64,000 nt of DNA from assembly GCF_904846285.1 (NCBI RefSeq), contig NZ_CAJHAD010000005.1, forward strand, positions 97,754-161,753, in the 5' to 3' direction. The position numbers and the translations under genes are program-made. This DNA is from Psychrobacter immobilis (GTDB lineage Bacteria > Pseudomonadota > Gammaproteobacteria > Pseudomonadales > Moraxellaceae). Below are positions 53,445-63,535 of the stretch, one piece after another. The notes under the pieces were generated by a model, which did not search any database, was not told the origin of the DNA, and was given only the letters and a program-made list of their open reading frames with translations. The first letter of the stretch is position 1. Each line of letters begins with the position of its first letter.

Positions 53445-53592
53445 AGAGCGTTTCAATTTTTTCGCCAAGTGAAGATGGATGGATTATGCGATGCTGAGAT
53501 TATTATTGATACAGTTAGCTGAATATGAAATACGCCTATTTAATCTAGCGTGCTGCTGAGATACGGTCATTATTCAGTAAATTTAAAACAAC

Positions 53593-53624
53593 AAAAAGGC
53601 TTGGCAAAATGCCCAGCCTTTTCT
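53593..53624 (-). terminator. Terminator after polA
   Basis: AAAAAGGCTTGG and CCCAGCCTTTT pair around CAAAATG with one mismatch, about 40 nt after the polA stop at 53663. Its T-run on the minus strand is TTTTTGTTG. Confidence 0.8.
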
Positions 53625-53662
53625 GTCAAAAAATTCGTAGAGTAAAGTCTATATTTTAATCA

Positions 53663-56623
53663 TTAATGCGCTTCGTCCCAATTGCTACCAATATCGGTTT
53701 CAACCAATAACGGTACCGCAAAGTCAACACTCCAACCTTTTGCAACAGCCGTTGTGGTCAGGACATCTTGCATAGCGTCGGTAATCAGTTGGCGAATATC
53801 AGAAACTTTATCAGCATCAACCTCAAACACCAATTCATCATGGACTTGTAGCAGCATTTTTGCTTGCGCTTTTGGCAATAATTTATCGACTGCTATCATC
53901 GCAAGCTTGATCAAATCAGCGGCTGAGCCTTGGAGTGGGGCGTTAATCGCTGCGCGTTCAGCGCCTTGCTTGACCATACGATTACTATGATTGATATCAG
54001 GCGTATAAAGCTTACGACCCAATATCGTCTCGACATAACCTTTTTCATAAGCACTGGCACGAGTATTAATCATGTAGTCTTTGACACTTGGATAACGCTC
54101 AAAGTACATATCGATATAATCTTGCGCCTCGCCGCGGCTCATCTGTAGCTGCTTCGCCAGACCAAAGGCACTCATACCATAGAGCAGACCGAAGTTAATG
54201 GCTTTAGCGTTGCGGCGCTCAGTGGCGCTGACCTCTTCAACGGCTTTGCCTAATACTTCAGCAGCCGTTGCCGTGTGAATATCTAAGCCTTCGTTAAAGG
54301 CGCGAGTTAAGTTTTCATCGCCTGAGAAATGCGCCATCAGACGTAGCTCTATTTGTGAATAATCCGCGGCTAAAATAACGCGACCTTCTGGGGCGATAAA
54401 GGCTTGGCGAATCAGGCGACCGGTCGCGGTACGAATCGGAATATTCTGCAAGTTAGGATCGGTTGAAGATAAGCGTCCGGTGCTGGTCAATGCTTGATGG
54501 TAGCTGGTATGCACACGATCAGTCTCCGCATCTGCTACATTATCAAGCGCATCGGTATAAGTGCTTTTAAGCTTCGATAAGCCACGATATTCAAGCACAA
54601 TTTCAACCAACGGATGATCAATTTTTGACAATACTGCTTCGCCAGTCGAGTATTGACCTGACTTGGTTTTTTTACCGCCCGGAACGCCTAGTTTCTCAAA
54701 CAGCATTTCACCGAGCTGCTTTGGTGAGCCAAGATTAAATTCTTCACCAGCGACTTCATAAGCGCGTTTTTCAAGTGCGATAATCTCTTCATCAAAACGT
54801 TTGGATAGCTCGTTTAAAAACGGGCGCTTGATTAAAATGCCATTTGCTTCCATTTGACAGAGTATCTCAGCCGTTGGAATCTCTAACTCATGCAGTAGTT
54901 TGGCATTATTTTCATCCTCGGCAAGTTGCTTACTGAAGACATCGAACAGCTGATAAGTAATATCGGCATCTTCACAAGCATAGTCACTGGCAATATCAAT
55001 GACCACTTGATCAAAGCTAACTTGTTTCGCGCCTTTACCAGCGACATCTTCGAAGCTAATAGTTTGGGTTTGCAAATAATGGCGTGCCAAATCATCCATA
55101 CCATGACGAGTAGCTGCCGCGTTAATCACATAGCTGGCAAGCATGGTGTCCATCGCCCAGTTATTAGGATTTTCATGAATATTGCCTAATAAATCGATAT
55201 CGTAAAGGCTAAGAATATGGGCATCATATTTTAAATGTTGACCGATTTTACCGATTTTTGGATTTTCTAAGATAGGTTTTAAGCGTGTCAAAACTGTATC
55301 GCGGTCAAGCTGCTTAGTAATCAGTTCATCGCCTTCTAAACTATGAGTCAGCGGCACGTAATAAGCCTCATGGGCTTTTACCGCAAAAGACAAGCCAACC
55401 AATTTAGCCTGACGCCAATAAACGCTAGTGGTTTCGGTATCGATGACAAAATGTGGTGCGTCTTCTAATAGTTTTACCAAGCTATTAAAAGCAGGCTCAT
55501 CTAAAATCGTATGCCACGCTTTATCATGACTTTTACTGTCGGTGACATTATCGATGATGCTTGATTGTAGAGATTTGGCGATTTGCGCTTGTGATTCGGC
55601 ATCCGCCTGACTGTCGGCAACACTTTGCGCGCCGTTCCCATTAGCTGGATGATTGGGATGGTCAAGTGATGCCAGCTCGTTTCTAAATTCAAGCTCAGTA
55701 TAGAGCGCGCGTAGCTCATCGATATGGGCACACGGGTCGGTATTGATTTTTAAATCTTGCCAGTCTTGACCAATTTCTAAGTCGGTAACGATAGTCGCTA
55801 GCTGGGCATTAAAAGGAATGTCGTCAGCATATTCGACCAGATTTTTGCCAGCGCGTCCTTTGATGTCGGCGACGTTTTTAAGCATATTGTCGATATTGCC
55901 ATATTCATTAAGTAAATCTTTGGCGGTTTTTTTACCAATACCGGGTACGCCCTTGATGCCATCAGAGGAGTCGCCCATTAATGTTAGAAAATCAATCATT
56001 TGCTCAGGATTGATGCCGAATTTTTCCACCACACCTGCGCTATCGGTGATTTTCCCCGTGAAGCTGTCCTCTAATATGACGCAATCATTAATCAGCTGCA
56101 TCATGTCTTTATCACCGGTCGAGATAACCACGTGATGACCTTCGGCAACGGCACGATGGGCGAGGGTGCCAATAATATCATCGGCTTCCGCGCCTTCAAT
56201 ACGTAATAACGGGATTCCTAGGGCAGCAACTAAACTGTGGATATAAGGAATTTGTTCGGCAAGCTCGACATCCATTTTTGGACGATTGGCTTTATAGTCT
56301 TCCGACATCGCATGGCGAAAAGTCGGTGACTTGGTATCAAAACAGACTGCCATATGAGTTGGGTGATAGCGACGCATCAGCTTTAGGAGTGCATTTAACG
56401 TGCCGCGTATGGCGTTGGTTATCAGACCTTGAGAGTTTTGCATGGTTTTTGGCAAGGCATGATAAGTGCGAAACAGATAGTAAGAGCCATCGACTAAAAT
56501 AAAAGGTGGCTGCTCTTTTTTGACATGGCTGGTATCCATGGTCGCTACATTTGGCATGGTCGCAAAGTTTGGTAGCGTATTGGGATTAATGGGCGAGTGC
56601 GAGTTGTGATCGTTGTCGGTCAT
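53663..56623 (-). CDS. polA: DNA polymerase I
   Basis: Pol I fills gaps and removes RNA primers. The three classical domains are in order. The 5'-3' exonuclease runs to about residue 330 (LVDGSYYLFRTYHALP, DDIIGTLA, GIPGIGKKTA-like VPGIGKKTAKDLL). The 3'-5' proofreading domain keeps its metal residues (FVIDTETTSVYW). The polymerase domain has ADYSQIELRLMAH (motif A), RRNAKAINFGLLYGMS (motif B) and LLQVHDELVFEV (motif C). Length 986 aa is slightly longer than E. coli (928), partly from about 35 extra N-terminal residues. The ribosome binding site is weak; internal Met residues in the first 30 codons are alternative starts. Confidence 0.98.
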   Translation of the reverse strand: MTDNDHNSHSPINPNTLPNFATMPNVATMDTSHVKKEQPPFILVDGSYYLFRTYHALPKTMQNSQGLITNAIRGTLNALLKLMRRYHPTHMAVCFDTKSPTFRHAMSEDYKANRPKMDVELAEQIPYIHSLVAALGIPLLRIEGAEADDIIGTLAHRAVAEGHHVVISTGDKDMMQLINDCVILEDSFTGKITDSAGVVEKFGINPEQMIDFLTLMGDSSDGIKGVPGIGKKTAKDLLNEYGNIDNMLKNVADIKGRAGKNLVEYADDIPFNAQLATIVTDLEIGQDWQDLKINTDPCAHIDELRALYTELEFRNELASLDHPNHPANGNGAQSVADSQADAESQAQIAKSLQSSIIDNVTDSKSHDKAWHTILDEPAFNSLVKLLEDAPHFVIDTETTSVYWRQAKLVGLSFAVKAHEAYYVPLTHSLEGDELITKQLDRDTVLTRLKPILENPKIGKIGQHLKYDAHILSLYDIDLLGNIHENPNNWAMDTMLASYVINAAATRHGMDDLARHYLQTQTISFEDVAGKGAKQVSFDQVVIDIASDYACEDADITYQLFDVFSKQLAEDENNAKLLHELEIPTAEILCQMEANGILIKRPFLNELSKRFDEEIIALEKRAYEVAGEEFNLGSPKQLGEMLFEKLGVPGGKKTKSGQYSTGEAVLSKIDHPLVEIVLEYRGLSKLKSTYTDALDNVADAETDRVHTSYHQALTSTGRLSSTDPNLQNIPIRTATGRLIRQAFIAPEGRVILAADYSQIELRLMAHFSGDENLTRAFNEGLDIHTATAAEVLGKAVEEVSATERRNAKAINFGLLYGMSAFGLAKQLQMSRGEAQDYIDMYFERYPSVKDYMINTRASAYEKGYVETILGRKLYTPDINHSNRMVKQGAERAAINAPLQGSAADLIKLAMIAVDKLLPKAQAKMLLQVHDELVFEVDADKVSDIRQLITDAMQDVLTTTAVAKGWSVDFAVPLLVETDIGSNWDEAH

Positions 56624-56821
56624 AATAAGTCACTTATCAAATATTGGGCAGCAAGTATTGGGTAAAAACAGATTTTGAGTGAAAAATTGGATAAAAAGAT
56701 ACCTTCATTATAACGATAAAATACCTTCTTGCCGAATGGATGACGAACTAATAAATGGATGGTGAAAATAGTAAACAGTTACTATGCGTACTAACGTAAA
56801 TCACGGTCAATTCATAGGCAA

Positions 56822-56854
56822 TAAAAAAGAACCCAGACCAGCTGAGTTCTTTGA
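56822..56854 (-). terminator. Terminator after ohr
   Basis: On the minus strand AAAGAACTCAG, loop, CTGGGTTCTTTTTT pairs with one mismatch and ends in a T-run, 36 nt after the ohr stop. Confidence 0.85.
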
Positions 56855-56889
56855 TTAATTTTCTTCTTACTAACTAATATTTTTATGAC

Positions 56890-57303
56890 TTATTTTACTT
56901 CTGAGGTTACTTCACTATCGATATTACCGTGTGTGGCTTTCGAGTATGGGCAAACTTTATTGGCTTTTTCGACCAACTTTTGAAATTCATCGGCTGATAG
57001 TTCTGTATTTTCACCAGTAACATGAATCTTCACTGCCAATTTAAAGTCTAGACCTTCGCCTTTCATTAAATCTACTGATACTTCAGTAGTAGAGTCAAAC
57101 TTTGCTTTTTCTTCACCTTTCACTGCCGCAAGCGCGCCATCAAAGCAAGCCGCATAACCCATGGCAAATAATTGCTCTGGATTATTACCGTCTTTACCAG
57201 AACCCGGTGCGACCATATTAATCGTCAAATCACTATCTTGCAGGCTTGCTTTACCAGTACGACCGCCAGTGACGGTTGCTTGAGTAGAATACAATGTTTT
57301 CAT
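56890..57303 (-). CDS. ohr: Organic hydroperoxide resistance protein (Ohr, OsmC family)
   Basis: Ohr is a thiol peroxidase that reduces organic hydroperoxides. The catalytic cysteines are Cys53 in NPEQLFAMGYAACFDGAL and Cys118 in KVCPYSKATHGN; the family Arg (GGRTG, Arg15) and Glu43 are kept. Length 137 aa is typical. The start at ATG 57303 has AAGGA 6 nt upstream; the frame is open 11 codons further without a ribosome binding site. No OhrR-type MarR regulator gene is adjacent, which is unusual but not rare. Confidence 0.95.
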   Translation of the reverse strand: MKTLYSTQATVTGGRTGKASLQDSDLTINMVAPGSGKDGNNPEQLFAMGYAACFDGALAAVKGEEKAKFDSTTEVSVDLMKGEGLDFKLAVKIHVTGENTELSADEFQKLVEKANKVCPYSKATHGNIDSEVTSEVK

Positions 57304-57649
57304 AACATATCCTTTGTTGTTGGTTTTTATAATCAATTTACATTATTCACTATGCAGTTTTTTACTATGCTTTTCTGATATAGAAAAGCACTCTCACATA
57401 GCAAACCATTAGATTAGCATAATGGACAGCGCTAAACGTATACCGCAAGTTTGCATATGGTAACTTGCTAAAAATGCTTGATAAGTAGCTATGGTAGCGA
57501 CAGCAACAGGACTTTAGTGTATAAATAACGACTGTATTAATGTAAAATAATAATAAATAGTCTTAGACTAAAATCTTCAGGATGGGTGATAAAGAAGCCT
57601 AACCATAAAGACACTTAATCATAAGGACACCTAATAAGGATACTGTTTA
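57304..57649. other. 346-nt divergent region between ohr and the lipoprotein gene
   Basis: Must hold the ohr and lipoprotein promoters; neither is clear. Its right end carries the 16-bp tandem repeat listed separately. Confidence 0.4.
57601..57644. repeat. 16-bp tandem repeat covering the lipoprotein ribosome binding site
   Basis: AACCATAAAGACACTT (57601) and AATCATAAGGACACCT (57617) are followed by a partial third copy from 57633. Copies 2 and 3 each contain an AAGGA element; the one at 57636 is placed correctly for the ATG at 57650. Confidence 0.75.
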
Positions 57650-58567
57650 ATGAATGGCTGGCTGGATAAACTAATTGTGATACCGAGTATGGTTTCTTTA
57701 ATGGCTTTTGCGCTCGTCGGCTGCGAAGAAGAGGACGTATTCTTTGGCTCAGGCGGTAGTAATAATATAACGCTGACGAGCTTTGCTAATAGCTATGACA
57801 GCCAAGCTAGTGCTACTGCCATTGCACGTATTGATGAAACCTACCGTACTGGCAAGTATGAGATTCAGAGCAGAAATCTTGTCAATAGTTATAGCAATCA
57901 GAGTTTGAACACCTTGGATAAAACAGTATTGGCGGATAAATTTGAAGGACGACTGGAACATAAAAATATTGAAGTTAATGGTCGCACCGTTAAGCGCCCA
58001 ATCTATGAAAAAAACACCAATAACAAGTTTAACTATGAAACCACTTATAAAACCTTGGATTTATCAGGTTTGAAGTCGGATAGCTATAATGCAGGTAATA
58101 CGGTAAACAGCAGTCGCGGCATCATTACTGGCTTAAACAATTATCCTAACATTCCAGCCACCCTAGAATTTCCAACAGGCTCAGTTTGTTATATTCCAGT
58201 CGTCACCAGCGAGCGCGCTTTTTTAGCGTTTAATGAAAAAGACAAAACCGGATATACCACGCTTGATAAGTGGGTTGAAGCAGCCGAAGCGCGTTTTAAT
58301 GATAATAGAGATTATAGTACCTCAAACTTTGGCGTCGGCATAAATAACAAGCAAAAAGCGGCGCAAGTGATGTTTTTTGAATATAAAAACCAACCGGCTT
58401 ATCAGTATAATGGTGTGGAATATAGTAAAGATATTTATGAAGCCGTTTATGTGGCCAAAGGTAGCAGCAATCCAAATACTAACAGCTTTCGCGGTGTGGT
58501 CGATTGCACGATAGTCAATGATGTCGCGGCTGACTTTTTAGAAAGAGAAATCAAGCGCTATTATTGA
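57650..58567 (+). CDS. Putative lipoprotein of unknown function
   Basis: The 305-aa product starts with a lipoprotein signal (LMAFALVGC, lipobox Cys near residue 25, followed by acidic EEED). The mature chain is rich in Asn, Tyr and Ser, has two cysteines far apart (SVCYIPV near 180 and VVDCTIV near 288) that could form a disulfide, and shows no recognisable catalytic motif. I do not know the family. AAGGATAC is the ribosome binding site. Tandem repeats of 16 and 17 bp flank the gene on both sides. Confidence 0.75.
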   Translation: MNGWLDKLIVIPSMVSLMAFALVGCEEEDVFFGSGGSNNITLTSFANSYDSQASATAIARIDETYRTGKYEIQSRNLVNSYSNQSLNTLDKTVLADKFEGRLEHKNIEVNGRTVKRPIYEKNTNNKFNYETTYKTLDLSGLKSDSYNAGNTVNSSRGIITGLNNYPNIPATLEFPTGSVCYIPVVTSERAFLAFNEKDKTGYTTLDKWVEAAEARFNDNRDYSTSNFGVGINNKQKAAQVMFFEYKNQPAYQYNGVEYSKDIYEAVYVAKGSSNPNTNSFRGVVDCTIVNDVAADFLEREIKRYY

Positions 58568-58577
58568 ATATAAAACC

Positions 58578-58614
58578 ATCTAAAGTTTAAAAATATCTAA
58601 AGTTTAAAAATATC
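58578..58614. repeat. Perfect 17-bp tandem repeat after the lipoprotein gene
   Basis: ATCTAAAGTTTAAAAAT occurs at 58578-58594 and 58595-58611, followed by ATC. It lies between the stop codon and the terminator. Confidence 0.85.
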
Positions 58615-58650
58615 AACACTCTCTACTTAGCTTTCAGAGAGTGTTTTTTT
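58615..58650 (+). terminator. Terminator after the lipoprotein gene
   Basis: AACACTCTCT and AGAGAGTGTTTTTTT form a perfect stem with an 11-nt loop. Confidence 0.9.
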
Positions 58651-58756
58651 ATGCGCTAATTCTGCAACCAGACGCTAAATCCGCTACAATACGCCCATTA
58701 TTTATCCTATTTATTTAGATTGATTTCTAAATCACACAACCGTTGAAGCCGAAATT

Positions 58757-60352
58757 ATGAGCGTAGATCCAAAGAAATTAAGTAAAGAAGTCGCCAAGCG
58801 CCGCACCTTCGCCATTATCTCGCATCCCGATGCGGGTAAGACCACCATGACCGAAAAACTCCTATTATGGGGGCAAGCGATTCAGGTGGTAGGTGAAGTT
58901 AAAGGGCGCAAAACCGACCGCCATGCGACGTCTGATTGGATGAGTATGGAACAAGAGCGTGGTATTTCTATCACCACCTCGGTCATGCAGTTCCCTTATA
59001 AAGAACATATGGTTAACCTGCTAGATACACCGGGTCACGCCGACTTTAGTGAAGATACCTATCGTACTTTGACCGCTGTAGACAGTGCGCTGATGATGGT
59101 CGATGGCGCAAAAGGTGTCGAAGAACGTACCATCAAATTGATGGAAGTTTGCCGGATGCGCGATACGCCCATCATCTCATTCGTCAATAAGCTTGACCGC
59201 CAGATTCGTGAACCGCTTGAGCTACTCAGTGAAATCGAAGCCGTATTAAAAATTAAATGTATTCCGGTCACTTGGCCTATCGGTATGGGGCAAGATTTTG
59301 TTGGCGTCTATCATTTAACCGAAAACAAGACTTATCTATATGAAAAAGGTCACGGCGGTGACATGACGGTCGCTGAGACGCGCGAAGGCTATGATTATCC
59401 TGATATTCGTGAGCGTTTGGGCAAGCTGATGTTTGATTCTTTTGAGGAGTCACTTGAGCTGGTACAAATGGCGCTTGAAGAGTTTAGTGTTGAAGCGTTC
59501 TTAGCGGGCGAGATGACACCAGTATTGTTCGGTACGGCGCTGGGTAACTTTGGCGTCAATATGGTACTTGATACTCTCATCAAATATGCGCCGCCGCCAA
59601 AATCGCACCCGACCAATGAGCGCGAAGTGGCAGCAACCGAAACCGAATTTAGCGGCTTTGTGTTTAAGATTCAGGCCAATATGGACCCGCGTCACCGTGA
59701 CCGTATTGCTTTCTTACGTGTTTGCTCAGGTAAATATGAGAAAGGCATGAAGATGAAGCATGTGCGTTTGGGTAAAGACGTGCGTATTGCGGATGCGCTG
59801 ACTTTCCTTGCCGGTGACCGTGAAACGCTAGAAGAAGCCTATCCGGGTGATATCATTGGTTTGCACAACCACGGAACGATTTCTATCGGTGACAGCTTTA
59901 CCGAAGGCGAGGAGCTGAATTTTACGGGTATTCCGCATTTTGCTCCTGAACTGTTCCGCCGTGTCATTCTAAAAGATCCGCTTAAATCGAAAGCGCTACA
60001 AAAAGGTTTGCAGCAGTTAAGTGAAGAGGGCGCAACACAGGTCTTTATGCCGCAGATTAATAACGATTTAATCTTGGGCGCGGTCGGTGTCCTACAGTTT
60101 GAAGTGGTCGCGCATCGTCTAAAAGAAGAGTACAAAGTGCAATGTATCTTTGAGCCAGTATCTATCGCCACTGTACGCTGGATTCATTGCGATGATGAAG
60201 TGGCATTGGCGAAGTTTAAGAAAAAAGCACATGACCAATTATCGATAGATGGCGGCGGCTATTTGACCTATTTAGCACCATCACGGGTAAATTTGCAGTT
60301 GATGCAAGACCGCTATCCAGAAGTGAGCTTTAGTAATACACGCGAGCATTAA
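58757..60352 (+). CDS. prfC: Peptide chain release factor 3
   Basis: RF3 is the GTPase that recycles RF1/RF2 from the ribosome after termination. G motifs: [15 protein letters not shown] (about residues 22-36), [27 protein letters not shown] and [14 protein letters not shown]. The RF3-specific C-terminal domain includes [18 protein letters not shown]. Length 531 aa is typical. A weak ribosome binding site precedes the ATG at 58757. Single-gene unit with a terminator. Confidence 0.97.
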   Translation: MSVDPKKLSKEVAKRRTFAIISHPDAGKTTMTEKLLLWGQAIQVVGEVKGRKTDRHATSDWMSMEQERGISITTSVMQFPYKEHMVNLLDTPGHADFSEDTYRTLTAVDSALMMVDGAKGVEERTIKLMEVCRMRDTPIISFVNKLDRQIREPLELLSEIEAVLKIKCIPVTWPIGMGQDFVGVYHLTENKTYLYEKGHGGDMTVAETREGYDYPDIRERLGKLMFDSFEESLELVQMALEEFSVEAFLAGEMTPVLFGTALGNFGVNMVLDTLIKYAPPPKSHPTNEREVAATETEFSGFVFKIQANMDPRHRDRIAFLRVCSGKYEKGMKMKHVRLGKDVRIADALTFLAGDRETLEEAYPGDIIGLHNHGTISIGDSFTEGEELNFTGIPHFAPELFRRVILKDPLKSKALQKGLQQLSEEGATQVFMPQINNDLILGAVGVLQFEVVAHRLKEEYKVQCIFEPVSIATVRWIHCDDEVALAKFKKKAHDQLSIDGGGYLTYLAPSRVNLQLMQDRYPEVSFSNTREH

Positions 60353-60382
60353 AATCAGTTTTTTAATCTTCCTGCTTACCTT

Positions 60383-60411
60383 GAAAAGACACGCTATCGT
60401 GTCTTTTTTAT
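60383..60411 (+). terminator. Terminator after prfC
   Basis: AAAAGACACG and CGTGTCTTTTTTA form a perfect stem with a CTAT loop, 30 nt after the stop. Confidence 0.92.
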
Positions 60412-60552
60412 TATAAGAGATTTCAGTTGCAACTAAACATCAGCTTTAGCATCAGCATTAAGTACTTAAAAACACAAACAGTGTAGCTACAATACTACAG
60501 AATGGTTACGGTAGAATATCAATAAACCTTATTTGTACGTTAAAGAGGCTAT

Positions 60553-61407
60553 ATGAAATCTGCAACTCAAGTTTATAGTAATCATTCGCAACTCTCTCAA
60601 CCATTCCCATCTGAGAGCGGCTGGGGGCGTTTAATAACTGTGTTAAGCAGTGGATTGCTGCTTGGTGCATTAAGCCTATCAGCGCACGCTGGGAGCCTCA
60701 TTAGCCATACTGAGTATTTAGAGTATGAGCTGCCAAAAAAAATAGAAGAAAAATGCGCGGCGCGTGATAATTGTCCAGAGATTAAAGTAAAATATCTTAA
60801 TACCAACCATGCTTGGATAAATACGCTGACCAATGCGCGTATCAATCATTTGGTCGTTAATAGTAAACCAACTGAATCCGCGTCCATCACTAAGAAAAGT
60901 AGCTCAGCAGAAGTTAAAGCTGCTATCGACGGTTTTGTTAACTCGCAATTTTCTGATTTGCCGCAAGACAGTGTTTTCGTCTATAGCTTAATGGTTACGC
61001 CGGAATATTTGGGTCATGTGAATGATTTCGAGATGTTTGAGATAAACTCCTATGTCTTTACGGGTGGCGCTCACGGCATGCCATATAGTGAATATCTGAT
61101 ATTTGACCAGCAGAGCAAAAAACAAATCCAATTAGCGGATATGCTGCAGCCCAATAAAAAACCTCGCTTTAAAGCCTTAGCTTATGATGCTTATAAAAAG
61201 TGGGTGAAAACGGTCGATAACGACGTCAAAAATTATGAGAAGAACTGGCCGTTTACTTTAAGTGATAATGTGACTTTGACCGATAAAGGGGTTGATATTC
61301 GTTACCAGCATTACTCTATTAGTCCCTACGCATATGGTATGCCGGTGCTGAGCATTCCTTACGAGAAACTTGGCGGTATTATAAAACCGCGCTTTATACC
61401 TAAATAA
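60553..61407 (+). CDS. Secreted DUF3298 (RsiV-like) protein
   Basis: The 284-aa protein has a signal peptide with an extended N-region (hydrophobic core LITVLSSGLLLGALSLSAHA, cleaved near residue 47). The C-terminal half has the DUF3298 hallmark INSYVFTGGAHGMPYSEYLIFDQQSKKQIQLADML (about residues 166-200). Such domains occur in RsiV-type lysozyme-binding proteins and in many uncharacterised periplasmic proteins. No anti-sigma N-terminus or sigma factor gene is present, so an anti-sigma role is unlikely. The AGAGG element before the ATG acts as ribosome binding site. The FHA gene follows after 115 nt. Confidence 0.85.
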   Translation: MKSATQVYSNHSQLSQPFPSESGWGRLITVLSSGLLLGALSLSAHAGSLISHTEYLEYELPKKIEEKCAARDNCPEIKVKYLNTNHAWINTLTNARINHLVVNSKPTESASITKKSSSAEVKAAIDGFVNSQFSDLPQDSVFVYSLMVTPEYLGHVNDFEMFEINSYVFTGGAHGMPYSEYLIFDQQSKKQIQLADMLQPNKKPRFKALAYDAYKKWVKTVDNDVKNYEKNWPFTLSDNVTLTDKGVDIRYQHYSISPYAYGMPVLSIPYEKLGGIIKPRFIPK

Positions 61408-61522
61408 TGCAAACAATAAATTTTAGCTAATATTGAACTTATTATTTAAAAAATAGCCATTTAAAGAAAGTGGTTAAGTAAAGACAGCCATTGAACATTT
61501 AATAAAAATAAGGAGTGATAGT

Positions 61523-62542
61523 ATGACGAACCATACAGAAAATGCCAATACACCAGTAGCCACAGATGGCGCAGCATGGCATCTAAATGCCTTAACCGAA
61601 GCCTTGGGTGCTCTGACATTGACAGTCAGTGATAGCCTGTCTGTGGGACGCGGTAGCGATAATGATGTGGTGCTCGGCAGCAAGCAGGTATCACGCAATC
61701 ATGCGGTGCTGAGCGTATTAAACGGTAAGCTGTACGTTAAGGACTTAGAATCATCAAACGGTACCTTTATCAACGACCAGCGTATTGAGGCCAATAAATC
61801 TACAAACCTTGCTGCTAATGATACGCTAGGTTTTGCAAGCTTTAGCTTTCAGGTAAGCGCGCCAGTGGCTGCTATGGATAATGAGGAAGTAGTTGCAGAT
61901 AAACCAACTTTGATGTTGAGTCCTGATACTGAAATAGCGCCTATTGTTGAAGCGGAGCCGGTCGTTAAAAAAAATGTTATCGAAGAGATATTGCCTATTG
62001 AGGACAATCTAGAAGCTACCCCTAGCGCAGCAGTTGTGCAAACTGCAAATACATCAGACAAGCCAGTCGTTAAAGAAACAGGAATTAATGAAGTCTTGTC
62101 AGCGACATTGACTGAAGCGAATCCCGTTATCACTGAGTCAACTGAGCACACAGTAGTGACGCCTAAAGAAGCACCAGCTCCAACGAGCGCCTCTATTGTA
62201 CAGGAACCAGAACCAACACAGCCTGCAGCTCGTCAAGCATCAGAAGAAGCAGACGCTGATATGCATGATAAAACCACCAAAACGGCCCTACAAGAAGAAG
62301 CAGACCCAGATGTGTTACGTGCCAAGCAAGCTGCTACTGGGCAGTTTTCAGGTACTGCCAATTTGGGACAACCTCGCGACCTTGGCACAACGGGTAATAA
62401 TGCCATGGATCAAGCCATTGATAACCCTGCTAATGCGGGACAGATTGAGAAAAAGCCCAGCGGCAGTTGGTTTATATGGGTATTTGTGGCAGTTTTAATT
62501 ATTGGCCTAGCATTATGGTTATTTAATATGGGCGTCGTATAA
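61523..62542 (+). CDS. FHA-domain protein with C-terminal transmembrane anchor
   Basis: The 339-aa protein has an FHA phosphothreonine-binding domain at about residues 30-115 with all signature residues: SVGRGSDNDVVL (Gly-Arg), SRNHAVL (Ser, His) and SSNGTFIN (Asn). A long low-complexity region rich in Glu, Ala, Thr and Val follows (about 120-305). One hydrophobic helix at about 313-335 (SWFIWVFVAVLIIGLALWLF) leaves only a few residues beyond the membrane, so the FHA domain faces the cytoplasm as a tail-anchored adaptor. No Ser/Thr kinase gene is in the window. AAGGAG precedes the ATG. Confidence 0.88.
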   Translation: MTNHTENANTPVATDGAAWHLNALTEALGALTLTVSDSLSVGRGSDNDVVLGSKQVSRNHAVLSVLNGKLYVKDLESSNGTFINDQRIEANKSTNLAANDTLGFASFSFQVSAPVAAMDNEEVVADKPTLMLSPDTEIAPIVEAEPVVKKNVIEEILPIEDNLEATPSAAVVQTANTSDKPVVKETGINEVLSATLTEANPVITESTEHTVVTPKEAPAPTSASIVQEPEPTQPAARQASEEADADMHDKTTKTALQEEADPDVLRAKQAATGQFSGTANLGQPRDLGTTGNNAMDQAIDNPANAGQIEKKPSGSWFIWVFVAVLIIGLALWLFNMGVV

Positions 62543-62974
62543 TTGCTTTAGTGCCACCAATCGCTTATAAAATTCCTTAAGAAAGGCATCTGTCAGCTGA
62601 ATACTATTTATTTAACTTCTAAAGGTTATTAAATTATCACTGGCAGTTTGCCAATTTACTGCATAAATTGTCCGTTTATAGATTAACTTTATGAATCATT
62701 TGTTAGAAGTCATAAAATATAAAGTTAATTAAAAGGTTTTATTATTGATTTAGGTAGTAAAAATAATCAGTAGTAGAGAAGATAGCGGTAAGCTAGTTAG
62801 CTTGCTGATTAGCTGATAATATTAATTAAGATAAAAAGTGCGATTTAATGCTAGAAAAAACAGTAACGTAATCAAGTGTTTGACGGTTATTATGAAAATA
62901 ATGCTAAAAAAACCAAAAAATAGCTTGCATCTGTCAAAATATTTGATAGAATAGCCACCACTTTGAGAGAACAA
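62543..62974. other. 432-nt AT-rich gap before the tRNA array
   Basis: Contains the tRNA promoter at 62925-62952. A tight hairpin AAGCTA-GT-TAGCTT lies at 62790-62803. No ORF is visible. Confidence 0.45.
62925..62952 (+). promoter_or_regulatory. Candidate promoter of the tRNA array
   Basis: TTGCAT (62925-62930) and TAGAAT (62947-62952) are 16 nt apart, and TG at 62944 makes it an extended -10. The first tRNA begins 22 nt downstream. Confidence 0.6.
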
Positions 62975-63050
<76 letters not shown>

Positions 63051-63115
63051 TCTCTTTCAAAGTCGCTTTTTATGAACTTGCTTTAAATCAAAGTGATTTT
63101 ATATCAAGCAATCTA

Positions 63116-63199
63116 GGTGGGATTGGGGAGCGGTCAAACCCAACAGACTGTAAATCTGTCGCGAAAGCTTCGAAGGTTCGAATCCTTCTCCCACCACCA
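63116..63199 (+). tRNA. tRNA-Tyr (anticodon GTA)
   Basis: Acceptor stem GGTGGGA/TCCCACC with encoded CCA. The anticodon arm CAGA-CTGTAAA-TCTG gives GTA. The long variable arm (CGCGAAAGCTTCG region) makes it an 84-nt class II tRNA. Confidence 0.97.
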
Positions 63200-63285
63200 T
63201 ATTTTTTTCAAAGTTTGTCCTAGCGCCAAGCATACTCTATATCTTTAACGACTCGCTATTAGAGTCAAACAGCATAAGAGTAAAT

Positions 63286-63359
63286 GCGGGTGTGGTATAA
63301 TGGTAACACCTTAGCCTTCCAAGCTAATGACGCGGGTTCGATTCCCGCCACCCGCTCCA
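63286..63359 (+). tRNA. tRNA-Gly (anticodon TCC)
   Basis: Acceptor stem GCGGGTG/CACCCGC, discriminator T and encoded CCA. The anticodon arm TTAGC-CTTCCAA-GCTAA gives TCC. Confidence 0.97.
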
Positions 63360-63460
63360 TATATGCACCATCGCAGCAACTATCAATCATCACGACAGTC
63401 AGTTATTATTGCTGTATCGTGATATTTTTTTTAGTGCAACCCAGTGGTTGGCTAGAATAT

Positions 63461-63535
<75 letters not shown>

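Noticed and set aside
60553..61407. Anti-sigma factor RsiV
   Set aside because: DUF3298 is shared, but there is no cytoplasmic anti-sigma domain, only a signal peptide, and no sigma factor gene nearby.
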